A stretch of 64,000 nucleotides of DNA from contig JBDOQK010000003.1 in assembly GCA_040437565.1 (NCBI GenBank), positions 124,001 to 188,000 on the forward strand, written 5' to 3'. This DNA comes from Albugo candida. Taxonomy: Eukaryota > Oomycota > Peronosporomycetes > Albuginales. The position numbers and the translations under genes are program-made. This document shows positions 34,978-44,684 of the stretch, piece by piece. The notes beneath the pieces are model-generated. The model made no database searches and was not told where the DNA came from. It was given only the letters and a program-made list of their open reading frames with translations. Numbering within the stretch: the stretch's first letter is position 1; every line of letters begins with the position of its first letter.

Positions 34978-35405
34978 CTTGTCTTCCGAGTGTGACCTTC
35001 AGGCAACATTAGTGTCCATGTGGTACAACTAAAGAGCTCGTACCGTTTGTAGCATTTTGGTGGAGAATGAATCTCTTCTAGAAGACATGCAGGCGGAATC
35101 AGCGGACGGATTCCTTCGATTCGGACGTCAATGATAGCATTTGTATCGGCACTTTTTGTATTTCCGATAAATCGCTTCACTTTGGTATTTTGCATTCGAA
35201 GAGGTTCGCGTGATGCACCAATCGATAACTCGGCAAGATGCTTTTTACTCCTCTTACGACCAAAAATGTCTGAAAATGCTCCTTGACGACCAAGAAGATA
35301 TCCAACAGCGCCAAAACTTCCTGCTGTCAATAAAGATAAAGTTGCAGCGAATATTCCAGCGCCGATGGACACCATACTCGTGCCTGCTTCATTTCGTCCA
35401 TTCAT
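34978..35405 (-). CDS. Class I DAHP synthase, 5' end, with N-terminal hydrophobic extension
   Basis: Resident copy of the shikimate-pathway entry enzyme; only the start is visible. From the ATG at 35405 the frame encodes about 91 residues not found in bacterial AroG: MVSIGAGIFAATLSLLTAGS continuing FGAVGYLLGRQG, a glycine-rich hydrophobic stretch of about 30 residues, then a basic linker, then IIDVRIEGIRPLIPPACLLE, which is the family's N-terminus. One base is missing after ACLLEEI relative to copy 1 (ATTCATTCTCC against ATTCCATTATCC, near 35070), so this copy also carries a frame change there or a sequencing error. It is divergent from the carboxypeptidase with 133 bp between starts, probably a shared promoter. 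The extension may anchor the enzyme in a membrane or act in organelle targeting. Confidence 0.75.
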
Positions 35406-35538
35406 TTTATAGCACAACGCTGCTGCCCCACGTCGTAGTGCCTTTCATATCTAATACCCTTCACGGATACATACTCACTTAAATCTAAATATATTGTCCG
35501 ACTCGAAAAGCGTCAGTTTCCACGGCAAAGCGCAGCGG
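35406..35538. promoter_or_regulatory. Divergent promoter region, DAHP synthase / carboxypeptidase
   Basis: 133 bp between two divergent start codons. The same spacer is recognisable in the duplicated block at 29251-29385 (CTTAAATCTAAATATATTGT..GACTCGAAAAGCGTCAGTTTCCACGGCAAAGC). No sharp motif besides an AT-rich AAATCTAAATATATTG is seen. Confidence 0.5.
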
Positions 35539-38166
35539 ATGAGACTTTGGTATATTGTTGCGAGTGTTTCGGTCACTTTGATCAATGGAGTGCGAATCAC
35601 ACCTCTCTCACAGACGCACGCTCTCCCTCACTCACTTCAATTGGAATCGAATGAACTTCCAGCTGCAAATCTCAACAAAACCTCTGACCGTGTCGAAGGT
35701 CTTCCAGGCTTGAAGCAGGACACGATGCTTCATCAGCACGCTGGACTGATTACACTATCTTCCGGAGAGAACGATCGTTTATTTTATTGGCATTTAGAGG
35801 CTTACAAGAATCCCGAAAAAGCTCCACTGGTAATTTGGCTGAATGGAGGTCCAGGGTGCAGTAGCATGGAAGGTCTTTTCTAGTAGGTGCTGTGCATACA
35901 GAAATGATATTTGGTTACTTCCTTTTCGTAATGATTGTAGTGGAATCTCACCGTTCTATTTGGAGAACAACCATGACATTCGACTGAATCCGCATTCGTG
36001 GTTGAATACAGCCAATTTGCTGTTCCTAGATCAGCCTGTGGGCACCGGGATGTCGTACACACACAAAAACGAGCATAGAGTCGATGAGGAAACGATAGCC
36101 AAAGACTTTTACGATTTCCTGATCAAGTTTCTCAAACTTCACCGCGAGTATTTGTCTGTGTCACCCAATCAACCAGCCCGCTCTCGATCCATTTACATCT
36201 TTGGTGAGTCTCATGCGGGGCGATATATTCCACAATTCTCACAATACATTCTTGAGCAAAATATCGCTACGAATGATATTCACATCAGCTTGGACGGAGT
36301 CGGAATCGGGAACGGATGGATCCATCCTATTATTCAATACGATTACAGCGAATACGCTCACGGAATGGGTCTCATCACAGTCGGTCAAGTGCGTGAGCTG
36401 AAAGCGATGTATGTCAAATGTGTTGCCGATCTCAACATCTCCTTTTACTCCAAAACGTGTCTCGATAATTTGTATTCGATCATCGACAGCGTCTCCAACT
36501 CACACGGAAAGCAACTCAATCAGTATGATGTCCGAATGTTTGTCAGCAGTATGCGCGAGTACCCAGTCGGAATCGATCATATCGTTGAGTACCTCAATCG
36601 CGTGGACGTTCGTAAAGCCTTACACGCAAACACTGAAAAATCATTCCGATACGATCAATGTAGCAGTGACGTTCACTCTTCGCTGTTGAAATTCGATGGT
36701 GTAAGCACATTNNNNNNNNNNNNNNNNNNNNNNNNNNNNNNNNNNNNNNNNNNNNNNNNNNNNNNNNNNNNNNNNNNNNNNNNNNNNNNNNNNNNNNNNN
36801 NNNNNNNNNNNGGTTGAATACAGCCAATTTGCTGTTCCTAGATCAGCCTGTGGGCACCGGGATGTCGTACACACACAAAAACGAGCATAGAGTCGATGAG
36901 GAAACGATAGCCAAAGACTTTTACGATTTCCTGATCAAGTTTCTCAAACTTCACCGCGAGTATTTGTCTGTGTCACCCAATCAACCAGCCCGCTCTCGAT
37001 CCATTTACATCTTTGGTGAGTCTCATGCGGGGCGATATATTCCACAATTCTCACAATACATTCTTGAGCAAAATATCGCTACGAATGATATTCACATCAG
37101 CTTGGACGGAGTCGGAATCGGGAACGGATGGATCCATCCTATTATTCAATACGATTACAGCGAATACGCTCACGGAATGGGTCTCATCACAGTCGGTCAA
37201 GTGCGTGAGCTGAAAGCGATGTATGTCAAATGTGTTGCCGATCTCAACATCTCCTTTTACTCCAAAACGTGTCTCGATAATTTGTATTCGATCATCGACA
37301 GCGTCTCCAACTCACACGGAAAGCAACTCAATCAGTATGATGTCCGAATGTTTGTCAGCAGTATGCGCGAGTACCCAGTCGGAATCGATCATATCGTTGA
37401 GTACCTCAATCGCGTGGACGTTCGTAAAGCCTTACACGCAAACACTGAAAAATCATTCCGATACGATCAATGTAGCAGTGACGTTCACTCTTCGCTGTTG
37501 AAATTCGATGGTGTAAGCACATTAAAAAATGTCAATTTTTTGCTGGAAAACAACATCCGAGTTCTCATTTACAACGGGCAATGGGATATAGTTTGCAATC
37601 CTTACAACACAGAAAAGATGTTATTTTATTTGGAATGGAAGGCGTCGAAAGAGTTTCAAAGCTCCGAAAAGTATACGTGGATAATAAAGGACCAAAAGGA
37701 GCCAGCAGGGTACGTCCAGCAAGGAGGCAATCTGACGTATTTGGTGGTACCTGGAGCCGGGCATCTTGTGACATATGATGTCCCGGAAGTGGCGTTAAAT
37801 ATGGTCGATCGATTTATTCATCAGAAGGGATTTGTAAATCAAAAGCAGTCGATAGCCAGTATCTATACAAACATTTCGCATTTAGCGTCGTATCAATGTC
37901 CGAGTGTCGAGGATTTGCAGGCTGTGAGCGCGTTATTCCATTCGGGACAAACGTTTGCAACGGCTTTGTGGATTTGGATTGTCATTCTGATGACACTTTT
38001 GAGTGCAGTGATATCCTCCGTTATCACAGCGAATCACTTGCGCAATCGAATGAGACAAGGCTTGGAGCATTGTGCTTTATTGGACCAAGAAGAAGGTGAT
38101 TTTTCAAAGGACCACACGGTAGATATCGCAACGAAAACGGTGATACAGGAGAGCCAATGTGATTGA
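35539..38166 (+). CDS. Kex1-like serine carboxypeptidase (S10), membrane-anchored
   Basis: Peptidase family S10 removes C-terminal residues from peptides in the late secretory pathway or vacuole. Exon 1 is 35539-35882, with a signal peptide (MRLWYIVASVSVTLI) and the WLNGGPGCSSMEG motif. An intron at 35883-35940 (GTAGGT..TTGTAG) joins phase-correctly to YGISPFYLENN. Exon 2 carries LLFLDQPVGTGMSY, the nucleophile in FGESHAGRYIP, the Asp in LIYNGQWDIVCNP and the His in VPGAGHLVTYDVP. A C-terminal membrane helix (LWIWIVILMTLLSAVISSVI) and short tail give the type I topology of yeast Kex1. Bases 36812-37523 repeat 36000-36711 across the 100-N gap. Counting them once gives an uninterrupted 585-residue protein. 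The ATG at 35539 is the first in frame. It ends 14 bp from the convergent TVP23 gene. Confidence 0.93.
36712..36811. other. Assembly gap with false duplication inside the carboxypeptidase gene
   Basis: Exactly 100 N. The 712 bases after the gap (36812-37523) repeat 36000-36711, with no difference I can find. Merging them restores one continuous carboxypeptidase frame, so this is an assembly fault and not a partial gene duplication. Confidence 0.95.
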
Positions 38167-38180
38167 AAATACATTGACAC

Positions 38181-39182
38181 TCATACAATCACATTCTGTC
38201 CTGAATGTATCGATTGTTTCCTTCCCGCGGAAGTTTGCATCGAGTTTCCTAGAGCAATATCGCCAATCGTAGCCATCAATGACGATCCTGCTGTGGAGCT
38301 GAATGCACTGAGAGCTCCTTCCGTCATGAAATTCTTCATTTTCTCTTGTGCATCTTTCTTGCATTTGGTGTACCCAACGATATTCGCGCCATTTAATACG
38401 AGTGCGACCAGAACGATGAGCGCCCACTGCAAATTGAATTTAAGGACAGAAATGATGAGGAAGAAGGCCCATAGAAGCGGTGTGCCGTAAAGAGCGGTCC
38501 AGAAAAGCCGAGAATCGACTGCGTGGGTCACCTTCCTCTCATGCGACTCGAAAATCCATTCACTCGTTCCGTCTTCGTTGATACGGTTCCACCAGCGTAA
38601 GCCAACTAATAAGCGACCGGAAATGTTTTTGACTGTCCAAAAGTCGAATGCTAAGAGTAGGACGCACAGCACGAAAATGAAGACAAAGCTGTCGGTAAAT
38701 AAGCCTCCAAATATGTAAATAGCGAGAGCGAGTCCCTAGACGTGTATGTGTTGATGTGGGTTATTAATAGAAAGAGGGAGTTCATACCTTGAAAAGAAGG
38801 NNNNNNNNNNNNNNNNNNNNNNNNNNNNNNNNNNNNNNNNNNNNNNNNNNNNNNNNNNNNNNNNNNNNNNNNNNNNNNNNNNNNNNNNNNNNNNNNNNNN
38901 ACCTTGAAAAGAAGGTGAAAGAAGGCCGCGACTGGATGATGAGCTTTACGTAATGTGAAAGTAGAGGAAAATCTAAGCGATTTGATGTAAGAGTGTATGA
39001 GAATATAGAGTGATGAAGACATAATGCACTTCTTACTGAGAAATAGATGATTTTGGAGCAGGGAAGGCTTGCTGAGCGGTTGAGTTGATGCCGTCTTCCT
39101 TCTCATCCACTTGTACCTTGATAAATTCTAGCTCGTCCGCAGAATCCTCGCCTTGGAGATTCTTCTTCTCTTCGCTCATCAT
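38181..39182 (-). CDS. TVP23: TVP23 family Golgi membrane protein
   Basis: TVP23/FAM18 proteins are small multi-spanning proteins of late Golgi vesicles. Three exons fit on the minus strand: 39182-39037 (MMSEEKKN start, acidic N-terminus), 38972-38903 (LRKAHHPVAAFFHLLFK) and 38735-38181. The third exon contains the family signature FDFWTVKNISGRLLVGLRWW, then NRINEDGTSEWIFES. Hydrophobic stretches are GLALAIYIFGG, SFVFIFVLCVLLLAF, ALYGTPLLWAFFLIISVL and LQWALIVLVALVLNG. Introns are 38973-39036 and 38736-38787. The gap at 38801-38900 is spurious: its flanks overlap by 15 bases, and closing it gives a 256-residue frame of normal family length. Convergent with the carboxypeptidase, 14 bp apart. 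Confidence 0.92.
38801..38900. other. Assembly gap with a 15-bp overlapping flank
   Basis: Exactly 100 N. ACCTTGAAAAGAAGG occurs at 38786-38800 and again at 38901-38915. Merging them restores the TVP23 second exon and its intron border, so probably no sequence is missing. Confidence 0.88.
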
Positions 39183-39488
39183 TGCGCCTTACTATTTACT
39201 CACAAAAGTACTAGTTTTATGTTAAGTTTTATGTTTATACGTCAGTCTAGGTCATTGTTGATGGCTCGATTACTAATGCAAGTTGAATTCGTCGCAGAAA
39301 AATACATTAGTGACGTTGCAGCGTAACTTTGAGACGCGAAAGCAGATCCTGTCAAAGGAAGTCAAGTAAGTCGAGTAAGTCAAGTCTGCGATTCGAAAAT
39401 CGAGACAGTGTGCATCATTCTCAACTTGAATTTGATTCAAATTTTGTGTCTCTTACACCATCATTAGACTTTAAGATCTGCAGCGAAC

Positions 39489-40601
39489 TTAACGCAATTC
39501 GCTCAAAGCCGCTTGTACTTTGTTTTTGTACTCCTCCATTGTTGCTTGAAGTGCTTCTAATTGTACTCGTTTTTGTTTCTTTGTATCGGCTGATAGTGTT
39601 TTCAATTGATCGCTGTCTATAAAATCTAAAATCGTGTCCGAGTCGATTGCCGTACTCATCTCACAGTCGTTGCTGTTTTCGATTACTTTTTGCCTTTCTG
39701 ATTGCTTCATCGTAGAAAGTAAAACTGTCTTCATAACTGTGCTCGGGTCGGGAAGAATGGGTGAGCCATTAATTGAATATGTCAAGATTCGTTCTCCTTT
39801 GCGGGCTGTCCGTGGCATTGTCTAAGACGCATATCAAATCATTACAATCCTTCAAAATAGAGTTCTATTTTCTTACTCGTCCGATGGTTCCGGGCATCCG
39901 ATCTAATCTTGTGATCGCTGGAGTCTCGAACTTGATGGTCATCGGACGAGGTACGGGCGTTGAAGATGCCAATGGTAGTCGAGCTTGATTCCTTCTTATG
40001 CCCTACTTCCACTCGAACATCAGCCTACAGAATGTCATCAATCGAGGCACTTTCCTTTAAAACAATTGTGTGAGGTGCATCATGTACATCCACGTGAGCT
40101 GAGATGGAAGGGTTCTCGTCCAGAGTATGATGCTGAAGCTTTACTTTCTTGATCACATTATCAATGTCTCCATTGTATTCTCTTATGAATGTGTTCCATT
40201 TCATACTTCGAACTTTTTCGGGAAGATAAAGTAATTGAATTTTCAATTCCATCTTTATATCCGAAATTTGACGTTCTGCTTGCACTTGAAGAGCTTCGCA
40301 TCGCTTGTGAACTACAGATACACGCTGTAGAGTCATACATGATGATATGTGCAGCCGTCATGCATCCCTGAAGTGTGGTACCTTCTTTTTCAAGCAAATC
40401 GAGCAATATTTGCGCCTGTTGATATTTCTCACTTTTATGTTTAAGTTGCGCCGGTTTTTGGGAATCGTTGTTAGTAGATGTGTTGGATGGATAGGAAGGT
40501 ATAAAGCGAATATCTTCGATGCAGGTTTCACGAATCGGTTGCAACGGTGTGCTTTTTTTGGTTCGCAGTGTTCTGCCAAGTCGCCGGCGATCCGCTGGCA
40601 T
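39489..40601 (-). CDS. Borealin-like chromosomal passenger complex protein
   Basis: Borealin binds INCENP and survivin and brings Aurora B to centromeres. Four exons fit with correct phases: 40601-40382, 40311-40029, 39994-39877 and 39821-39489, giving 317 residues. The N-terminus is basic (MPADRRRLGRTLRTKK). Exons 1-2 form a coiled coil with the borealin N-domain pattern, ERQISDIKMELKIQLLYLPE then VRSMKWNTFIREYNGDIDNV, matching the animal LP..R.MNW..YF..GG consensus. Exons 3-4 carry a Pro-rich linker (FETPAITRLDRMPGTIGR) and the C-terminal ARKGERILTYSINGSPILPD, like animal AAGERIY..NGSPL. The intron 39995-40028 is only 34 bp, so that border may be wrong. Start is 60 bp from a divergent gene. 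Confidence 0.82.
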
Positions 40602-40661
40602 TCTTTTCTAACTATCAAGTTATAACGGTATCTAGATTCTTTACAACTCTCGAAAGGGAAG

Positions 40662-40949
40662 ATGGGGAAGAAAGATAAAGTAGCGCGAAAGTCGGAGGAG
40701 ATTGCACAGAAACAGAATGCTTCACTTTATACACGCGTGATATCAATTGGGATTACATCTTTTCTGGCCGAGAGAATATGGCGATATCGCTCTCTTATCA
40801 CTCAGCATTGGTATACAGAGACGCAAACAAGCTTGGAGCAATCTATGATCGTTCTATTTGAATACATAATACTTATGGGTCTATTATTTTTTACAGGAGC
40901 CGCCATCGGTAAACTAGTTGTTGCGTTTGAATCGATTTGCAGTAAATAG
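40662..40949 (+). CDS. Small membrane protein, unknown
   Basis: A 95-residue frame starting MGKKDKVARKSEEIAQKQ. The N-terminus is basic and charged. A weakly hydrophobic segment YTRVISIGITSFLAE (about residues 23-37) is followed near the end by a clear membrane helix, MIVLFEYIILMGLLFFTGAAIGKLVVAF (about residues 62-89). No family recognised. It is divergent from the borealin-like gene with 60 bp between starts and 88 bp upstream of bL36m on the same strand. Intact ATG frame in a gene-dense stretch argues that it is real. Confidence 0.65.
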   Translation: MGKKDKVARKSEEIAQKQNASLYTRVISIGITSFLAERIWRYRSLITQHWYTETQTSLEQSMIVLFEYIILMGLLFFTGAAIGKLVVAFESICSK

Positions 40950-41037
40950 CATAAAATCTAGTTGAATGTTGTACGAAAGTCGCTACTAACAAGTCATTAC
41001 CGGTAAATTAATCACTGAGTGGTCAACGAAAGACAGA

Positions 41038-41301
41038 ATGAAGGTTCGGTCTGCTATCAAACGAATGTGCGATCACTGCAAGATTGTGCGACGACGTCGT
41101 CGATTATACGTGATCTGCGATCGCAACCCAAAGCATAAGCAGCGACAAGGATACCACACATCCGCTTTCGCAAGCCAGAAACAAGTTGTATCAGGCAGCA
41201 ATTCCTCCTCAATTACAACAAATTGGCTTCATTGGTGCCGTTTTCCAGGTCTTGCAATTTTTCGATCTTTTCGTGAAGCGAAATTAAGCATCTCAGCATA
41301 G
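41038..41301 (+). CDS. Mitochondrial large-subunit ribosomal protein bL36m
   Basis: Ribosomal protein bL36 is a tiny zinc-binding protein of the bacterial-type large subunit. Residues 1-39 ([20 protein letters not shown], then [14 protein letters not shown]) match the bL36 consensus, with the CxxC pair at 11/14 and further zinc ligands Cys 27 and His 33. The family normally ends after RQG; here the frame continues for about 48 residues (total 87), so either a tail was added or an unrecognised intron ends the gene earlier. The conserved part begins at the ATG, with no presequence. Mitochondrial location is inferred from a nuclear gene in a genome without chloroplast signals. Confidence 0.88.
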   Translation: MKVRSAIKRMCDHCKIVRRRRRLYVICDRNPKHKQRQGYHTSAFASQKQVVSGSNSSSITTNWLHWCRFPGLAIFRSFREAKLSISA

Positions 41302-41535
41302 CTATCCCGAACAAGCTCAAACTTTTTTACGATCTTCGGACGCTTTTGTCGATAATTGGAGCTCATACTTCTACATTAGCTTTAATTCATAATCAAGCTG
41401 TGTTCTTTGCGCTCTCTTTTCTGTCTCATCAAAGACGCATTGTTGGCGATCGCGAGATGGTGTCATAGCTCTGCTGCATACGGTAGAATCAAAGAGTGTT
41501 TTGCCCAATCACAAAGCGTTTCAATCGCCTTTGCG

Positions 41536-43242
41536 ATGATTTTCATTGTTCTACTATTTGTCTCCTCCTGCAGAACCGCTCTTGCGAACGGAGGAGCTCC
41601 GACCTTGGTGTTTCTTCCTGATGAAGATATCGCAGCGCAAAATCCTTTGCTTTCCAGCTTGATTGACTTGCTTGGATTGCAATATTTGATGCTCAATCAG
41701 AGCGAATACAATCATTCTCTATCTTATTGGACAATCAGACCGGAATACATTGGAAAGATACGATTCGTATGGACTGAATTGGATTATATACACGTTAATC
41801 AGTACTTCATTTTATCAAAAACTACCTTTATACAATTAAACCGTATCCCCGGCTTTGATATACTGACAAACGATGACAAATTTACGCAGCACTTGAAGCG
41901 CATGCAACAGCGCTATGGGAGAGCCTTATTTCAATATGTGCCACACTATTTCCTCCTACCGCGCGATTATAAGCAATATACAGTCACACATACACAGATA
42001 AAGAAACTCGTGCAATATGAAGAAAAGCGCACAAGCGATCCACTTGCGTACCAACGCTTCATTGCGCGCACACTTTCTTCGAGTACCTCTGAAGCTACAA
42101 GATATAAATCAGTTCAGATTTTGACTAATCAAAAGGAAGTAAAGCAATTTCTAGCGCAACATGACAAGCAATTGGTAGAAATACGGCAGTACATCGAGCC
42201 TTTCCTTTTAGAAGGCCACAAGTTCAACTTCGGAGTGTATGTTGCAGTTCCATCCATCAACCCGCTTCGAATTTACTCTCATCGCATCCATTTGATCAAA
42301 ATTGCTTCAAAAGAATACCCAAATATGATGCAACCGAATACGACTCCATCTGCGTATACTTTTGACAATTACACTGCGCCATGGGATTTTCCTCCTTTGA
42401 TGAGATACTTTGTCGAATTTCCATCACCAAACTCCGAAGGAAGTGATGCGTGGGAAATCTTGAAGAGATATATGCGTTCTTATGGAATCGATGTCAATCA
42501 TATGGAAGAAGAAATCACAGATGCGATTGTGAAATCGGTTTTATCGGTAAAAACCCGCTGGGAAAAGGAAATACGAAATGTGGCAGGTGAAGCGATACAT
42601 TCCAATCAATTTATACAGTTATTCCAATTTGACTTTGAGATCGATGATATTGGTCGCCCGTGGCTGATTCAAGTGCATTCGAATCCAACGCTCAAGCCTG
42701 TAGAGTCGATACTCAGCACGGACGAAGCGCTGAGGAAGAATGTACTGCTCGACTTTTTGAAGTTGGCCAACGTTGCTGTCCATCCTGACAGGGTTTATGA
42801 AACGGTCAAAAGGATTGATGAACGGTATTGCTCGGTACTGTGCGGAGAAAAGCGTTTGTGGGATCGAAATTGCTGGTTCTGTCCCGATGTCCACAATCAA
42901 AGCCATACTCTGTATGAATTCTCTCAAGAATATACGAGACGTGGGAGATTCGATTTGATATTCCCATCGTTGAAAAAGGAATACGACTGGATTGAGGGTG
43001 CAATCTCCAATGATTTGACTCGGCAGGATTTACTATCACTATTCAATACGTCGATGGACTTTACAACCAGATTTGAAGGGAGCTTGAGCAGCACATTTTG
43101 CACGTATCGAGCGCATTGCAGTGATCATGGTGATTGCGTGAACGGTGTATGCGTTTGCGATGAGGAGTATGAAGGTCGCACGTGCTACATACTTAGAGAT
43201 ATCGGGCTGGAGAGGATGCGAAAACCCGAGAAAAGCTTCTAG
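41536..43242 (+). CDS. Secretory-pathway tubulin-tyrosine-ligase-like protein with EGF-like tail
   Basis: TTL-like ATP-grasp enzymes ligate amino acids to protein tails. The first in-frame ATG, 41536, gives a clean signal peptide (MIFIVLLFVSSCRTALANGG). The open frame continues upstream without an ATG. TTL-family blocks are LVEIRQYIEPFLLEGHKFNF then GVYVAVPSINPLRIYSHR, and FQFDFEIDDIGRPWLIQVHS followed by NPTL. In usual members the last block reads E-x-N before the SP or NP; here it is Q-V-H, so magnesium binding may be altered. The C-terminus has two CxxC pairs (SVLCGEKRLWDRNCWFCPD) and a six-cysteine EGF-like module, CTYRAHCSDHGDCVNGVCVC then DEEYEGRTC. Signal peptide plus EGF place it in the secretory lumen or outside, where tubulin is not a substrate. 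568 residues. Confidence 0.82.
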   Translation: MIFIVLLFVSSCRTALANGGAPTLVFLPDEDIAAQNPLLSSLIDLLGLQYLMLNQSEYNHSLSYWTIRPEYIGKIRFVWTELDYIHVNQYFILSKTTFIQLNRIPGFDILTNDDKFTQHLKRMQQRYGRALFQYVPHYFLLPRDYKQYTVTHTQIKKLVQYEEKRTSDPLAYQRFIARTLSSSTSEATRYKSVQILTNQKEVKQFLAQHDKQLVEIRQYIEPFLLEGHKFNFGVYVAVPSINPLRIYSHRIHLIKIASKEYPNMMQPNTTPSAYTFDNYTAPWDFPPLMRYFVEFPSPNSEGSDAWEILKRYMRSYGIDVNHMEEEITDAIVKSVLSVKTRWEKEIRNVAGEAIHSNQFIQLFQFDFEIDDIGRPWLIQVHSNPTLKPVESILSTDEALRKNVLLDFLKLANVAVHPDRVYETVKRIDERYCSVLCGEKRLWDRNCWFCPDVHNQSHTLYEFSQEYTRRGRFDLIFPSLKKEYDWIEGAISNDLTRQDLLSLFNTSMDFTTRFEGSLSSTFCTYRAHCSDHGDCVNGVCVCDEEYEGRTCYILRDIGLERMRKPEKSF

Positions 43243-43352
43243 ATACAGCAAACACTTCACGACGGGAGGTTAGGCGGTTGGAGGTTTTGGCAGTTAGTTC
43301 ACTCCGATGTCCCATATCGTATCCAACGATCCGAATTCAGTCAATAGCAATT

Positions 43353-44666
43353 ATGATGAGCATGATGTCTAAGGGCGGTGATATTGAACGCAAACAAGTG
43401 TCTTCCGCGAATCAAAAAGAAAAACAATTTATGAAGGCGATCGTATGGAAAGGCCCACACAAAGTTGCCTGTGAAACACGAACAAAGCCTCACATTTTGG
43501 ACTCAGAGGATGTGATTGTCAAAGTGACTTATTGCTCTGTTTGTTCTGGGTCAGATTCTCATTTATACTCTGGAGAGATTCCCACGATGGAAGATGGAAT
43601 GATACTCGGTCATGAAGCCTGCGGAATCGTTCGGGCAGTTGGTGATGATGTAGCAAAGCTACAAGTGGGCGATCACGTGGTCATCAGCTTTTCTATTGCA
43701 TGCGGTAAATGCGAGTTTTGCAAACGAGAAGAGTTCAGTGGCTGTGACGAGACCAATACTTCGCCGCAGTTTAGGGAACTTTATGGTGGACGTCCAGCTG
43801 GAGCGATTTTCGGATATTCCAAACTGGTTGGTAACATCGATGGCTCACAAGCAGAATACGTACGGGTTCCTTACGGAGACGTGAACTGCTACAAAATCCC
43901 TTCATCCGTTCCCGAAGAAAGTGCGCTTTTTGTATCGGATGTGCTATCAACGTCGCTGCATGCAACCGAAATGGCAGAAGTTGGCAAAGGCGATAATATC
44001 TTGATTTTCGGTCTGGGTCCGATCGGTCTTTATTGTGCTGCTTGGGCTCGTCACAAAGGCGCAAGAAGGATCATTGGAATTGACAACGTTCCGGAGCGGC
44101 TCACACTCGCTAGTAAGAAATTTGGCGTGGAAGCTTTCGATCGTCAGCTCTTTTCATCTCAAGAATTACTTAAACGACTCCGTGGAACTGTTCCGCTTGG
44201 TGGAATGGATGCTGTCATCGATGCTACGGGATTTCGATACTCGGAAACATGGCAACATCGTCTACAGCGAGTTGCTGGTAAAGTACCAAGCACAACCGAA
44301 ATGCTAACAGAGTGCATGCAACTCGTTCGTAAATTTGGACGTGTGGCTCTTATCGCAGATTACCTCGGGCGTGTGAATCACTTTCCACTCGGCCACGTCT
44401 TTCAAAAGAATTTGATCATTCGATCGGGTCAATGTCCCGTGCAAAAGTACTTTGGCCAAGTGATGGATGCACTGGAGAAGGGCGTCATCGATCCGACATT
44501 AATGGTGACACATCGAATTCGACTGGATCAAGTTCCTCAAGCGTATGACAGACTTTTCCGCAAGGAGCAAGGCTACATCAAGGTTCTGATTGAGGTATCC
44601 GATCCACAAAGTGTTTCAGAAGAACAAGAGGTCGCAGGATTGCGACCTAAACAGCCCGTTCCATGA
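43353..44666 (+). CDS. Zinc-dependent MDR dehydrogenase, formaldehyde-dehydrogenase-like (paralogue 1)
   Basis: Medium-chain dehydrogenase/reductase of the glutathione-independent formaldehyde dehydrogenase type, using NAD(P). Catalytic zinc ligands are all present: Cys in CSVCSGSDSH, His in ILGHEACG and Asp in VPYGDVNCYKIP. Structural zinc is held by CGKCEFCKREEFSGC. The Rossmann motif is IFGLGPIGLYCA followed by GIDNVPERL. First in-frame ATG is 43353 (437 residues); MKAIVWKGP at 43431 is where homologues usually begin, so the first 26 residues are an extension or the start is internal. A paralogue lies at 56592-57839. It is convergent with the HAS1 helicase, 18 bp apart. Confidence 0.9.
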   Translation: MMSMMSKGGDIERKQVSSANQKEKQFMKAIVWKGPHKVACETRTKPHILDSEDVIVKVTYCSVCSGSDSHLYSGEIPTMEDGMILGHEACGIVRAVGDDVAKLQVGDHVVISFSIACGKCEFCKREEFSGCDETNTSPQFRELYGGRPAGAIFGYSKLVGNIDGSQAEYVRVPYGDVNCYKIPSSVPEESALFVSDVLSTSLHATEMAEVGKGDNILIFGLGPIGLYCAAWARHKGARRIIGIDNVPERLTLASKKFGVEAFDRQLFSSQELLKRLRGTVPLGGMDAVIDATGFRYSETWQHRLQRVAGKVPSTTEMLTECMQLVRKFGRVALIADYLGRVNHFPLGHVFQKNLIIRSGQCPVQKYFGQVMDALEKGVIDPTLMVTHRIRLDQVPQAYDRLFRKEQGYIKVLIEVSDPQSVSEEQEVAGLRPKQPVP

Positions 44667-44684
44667 GTAAGAATTTCTATTGCG

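Noticed and set aside
36201-37501. Short plus-strand frames of 66 and 92 codons appearing twice
   Set aside because: They are out-of-frame shadows of the carboxypeptidase, doubled by the false duplication.
41407-41535. Upstream extension of the TTL-like protein by 43 residues
   Set aside because: It starts with TTG and would bury the signal peptide that begins at the first ATG.
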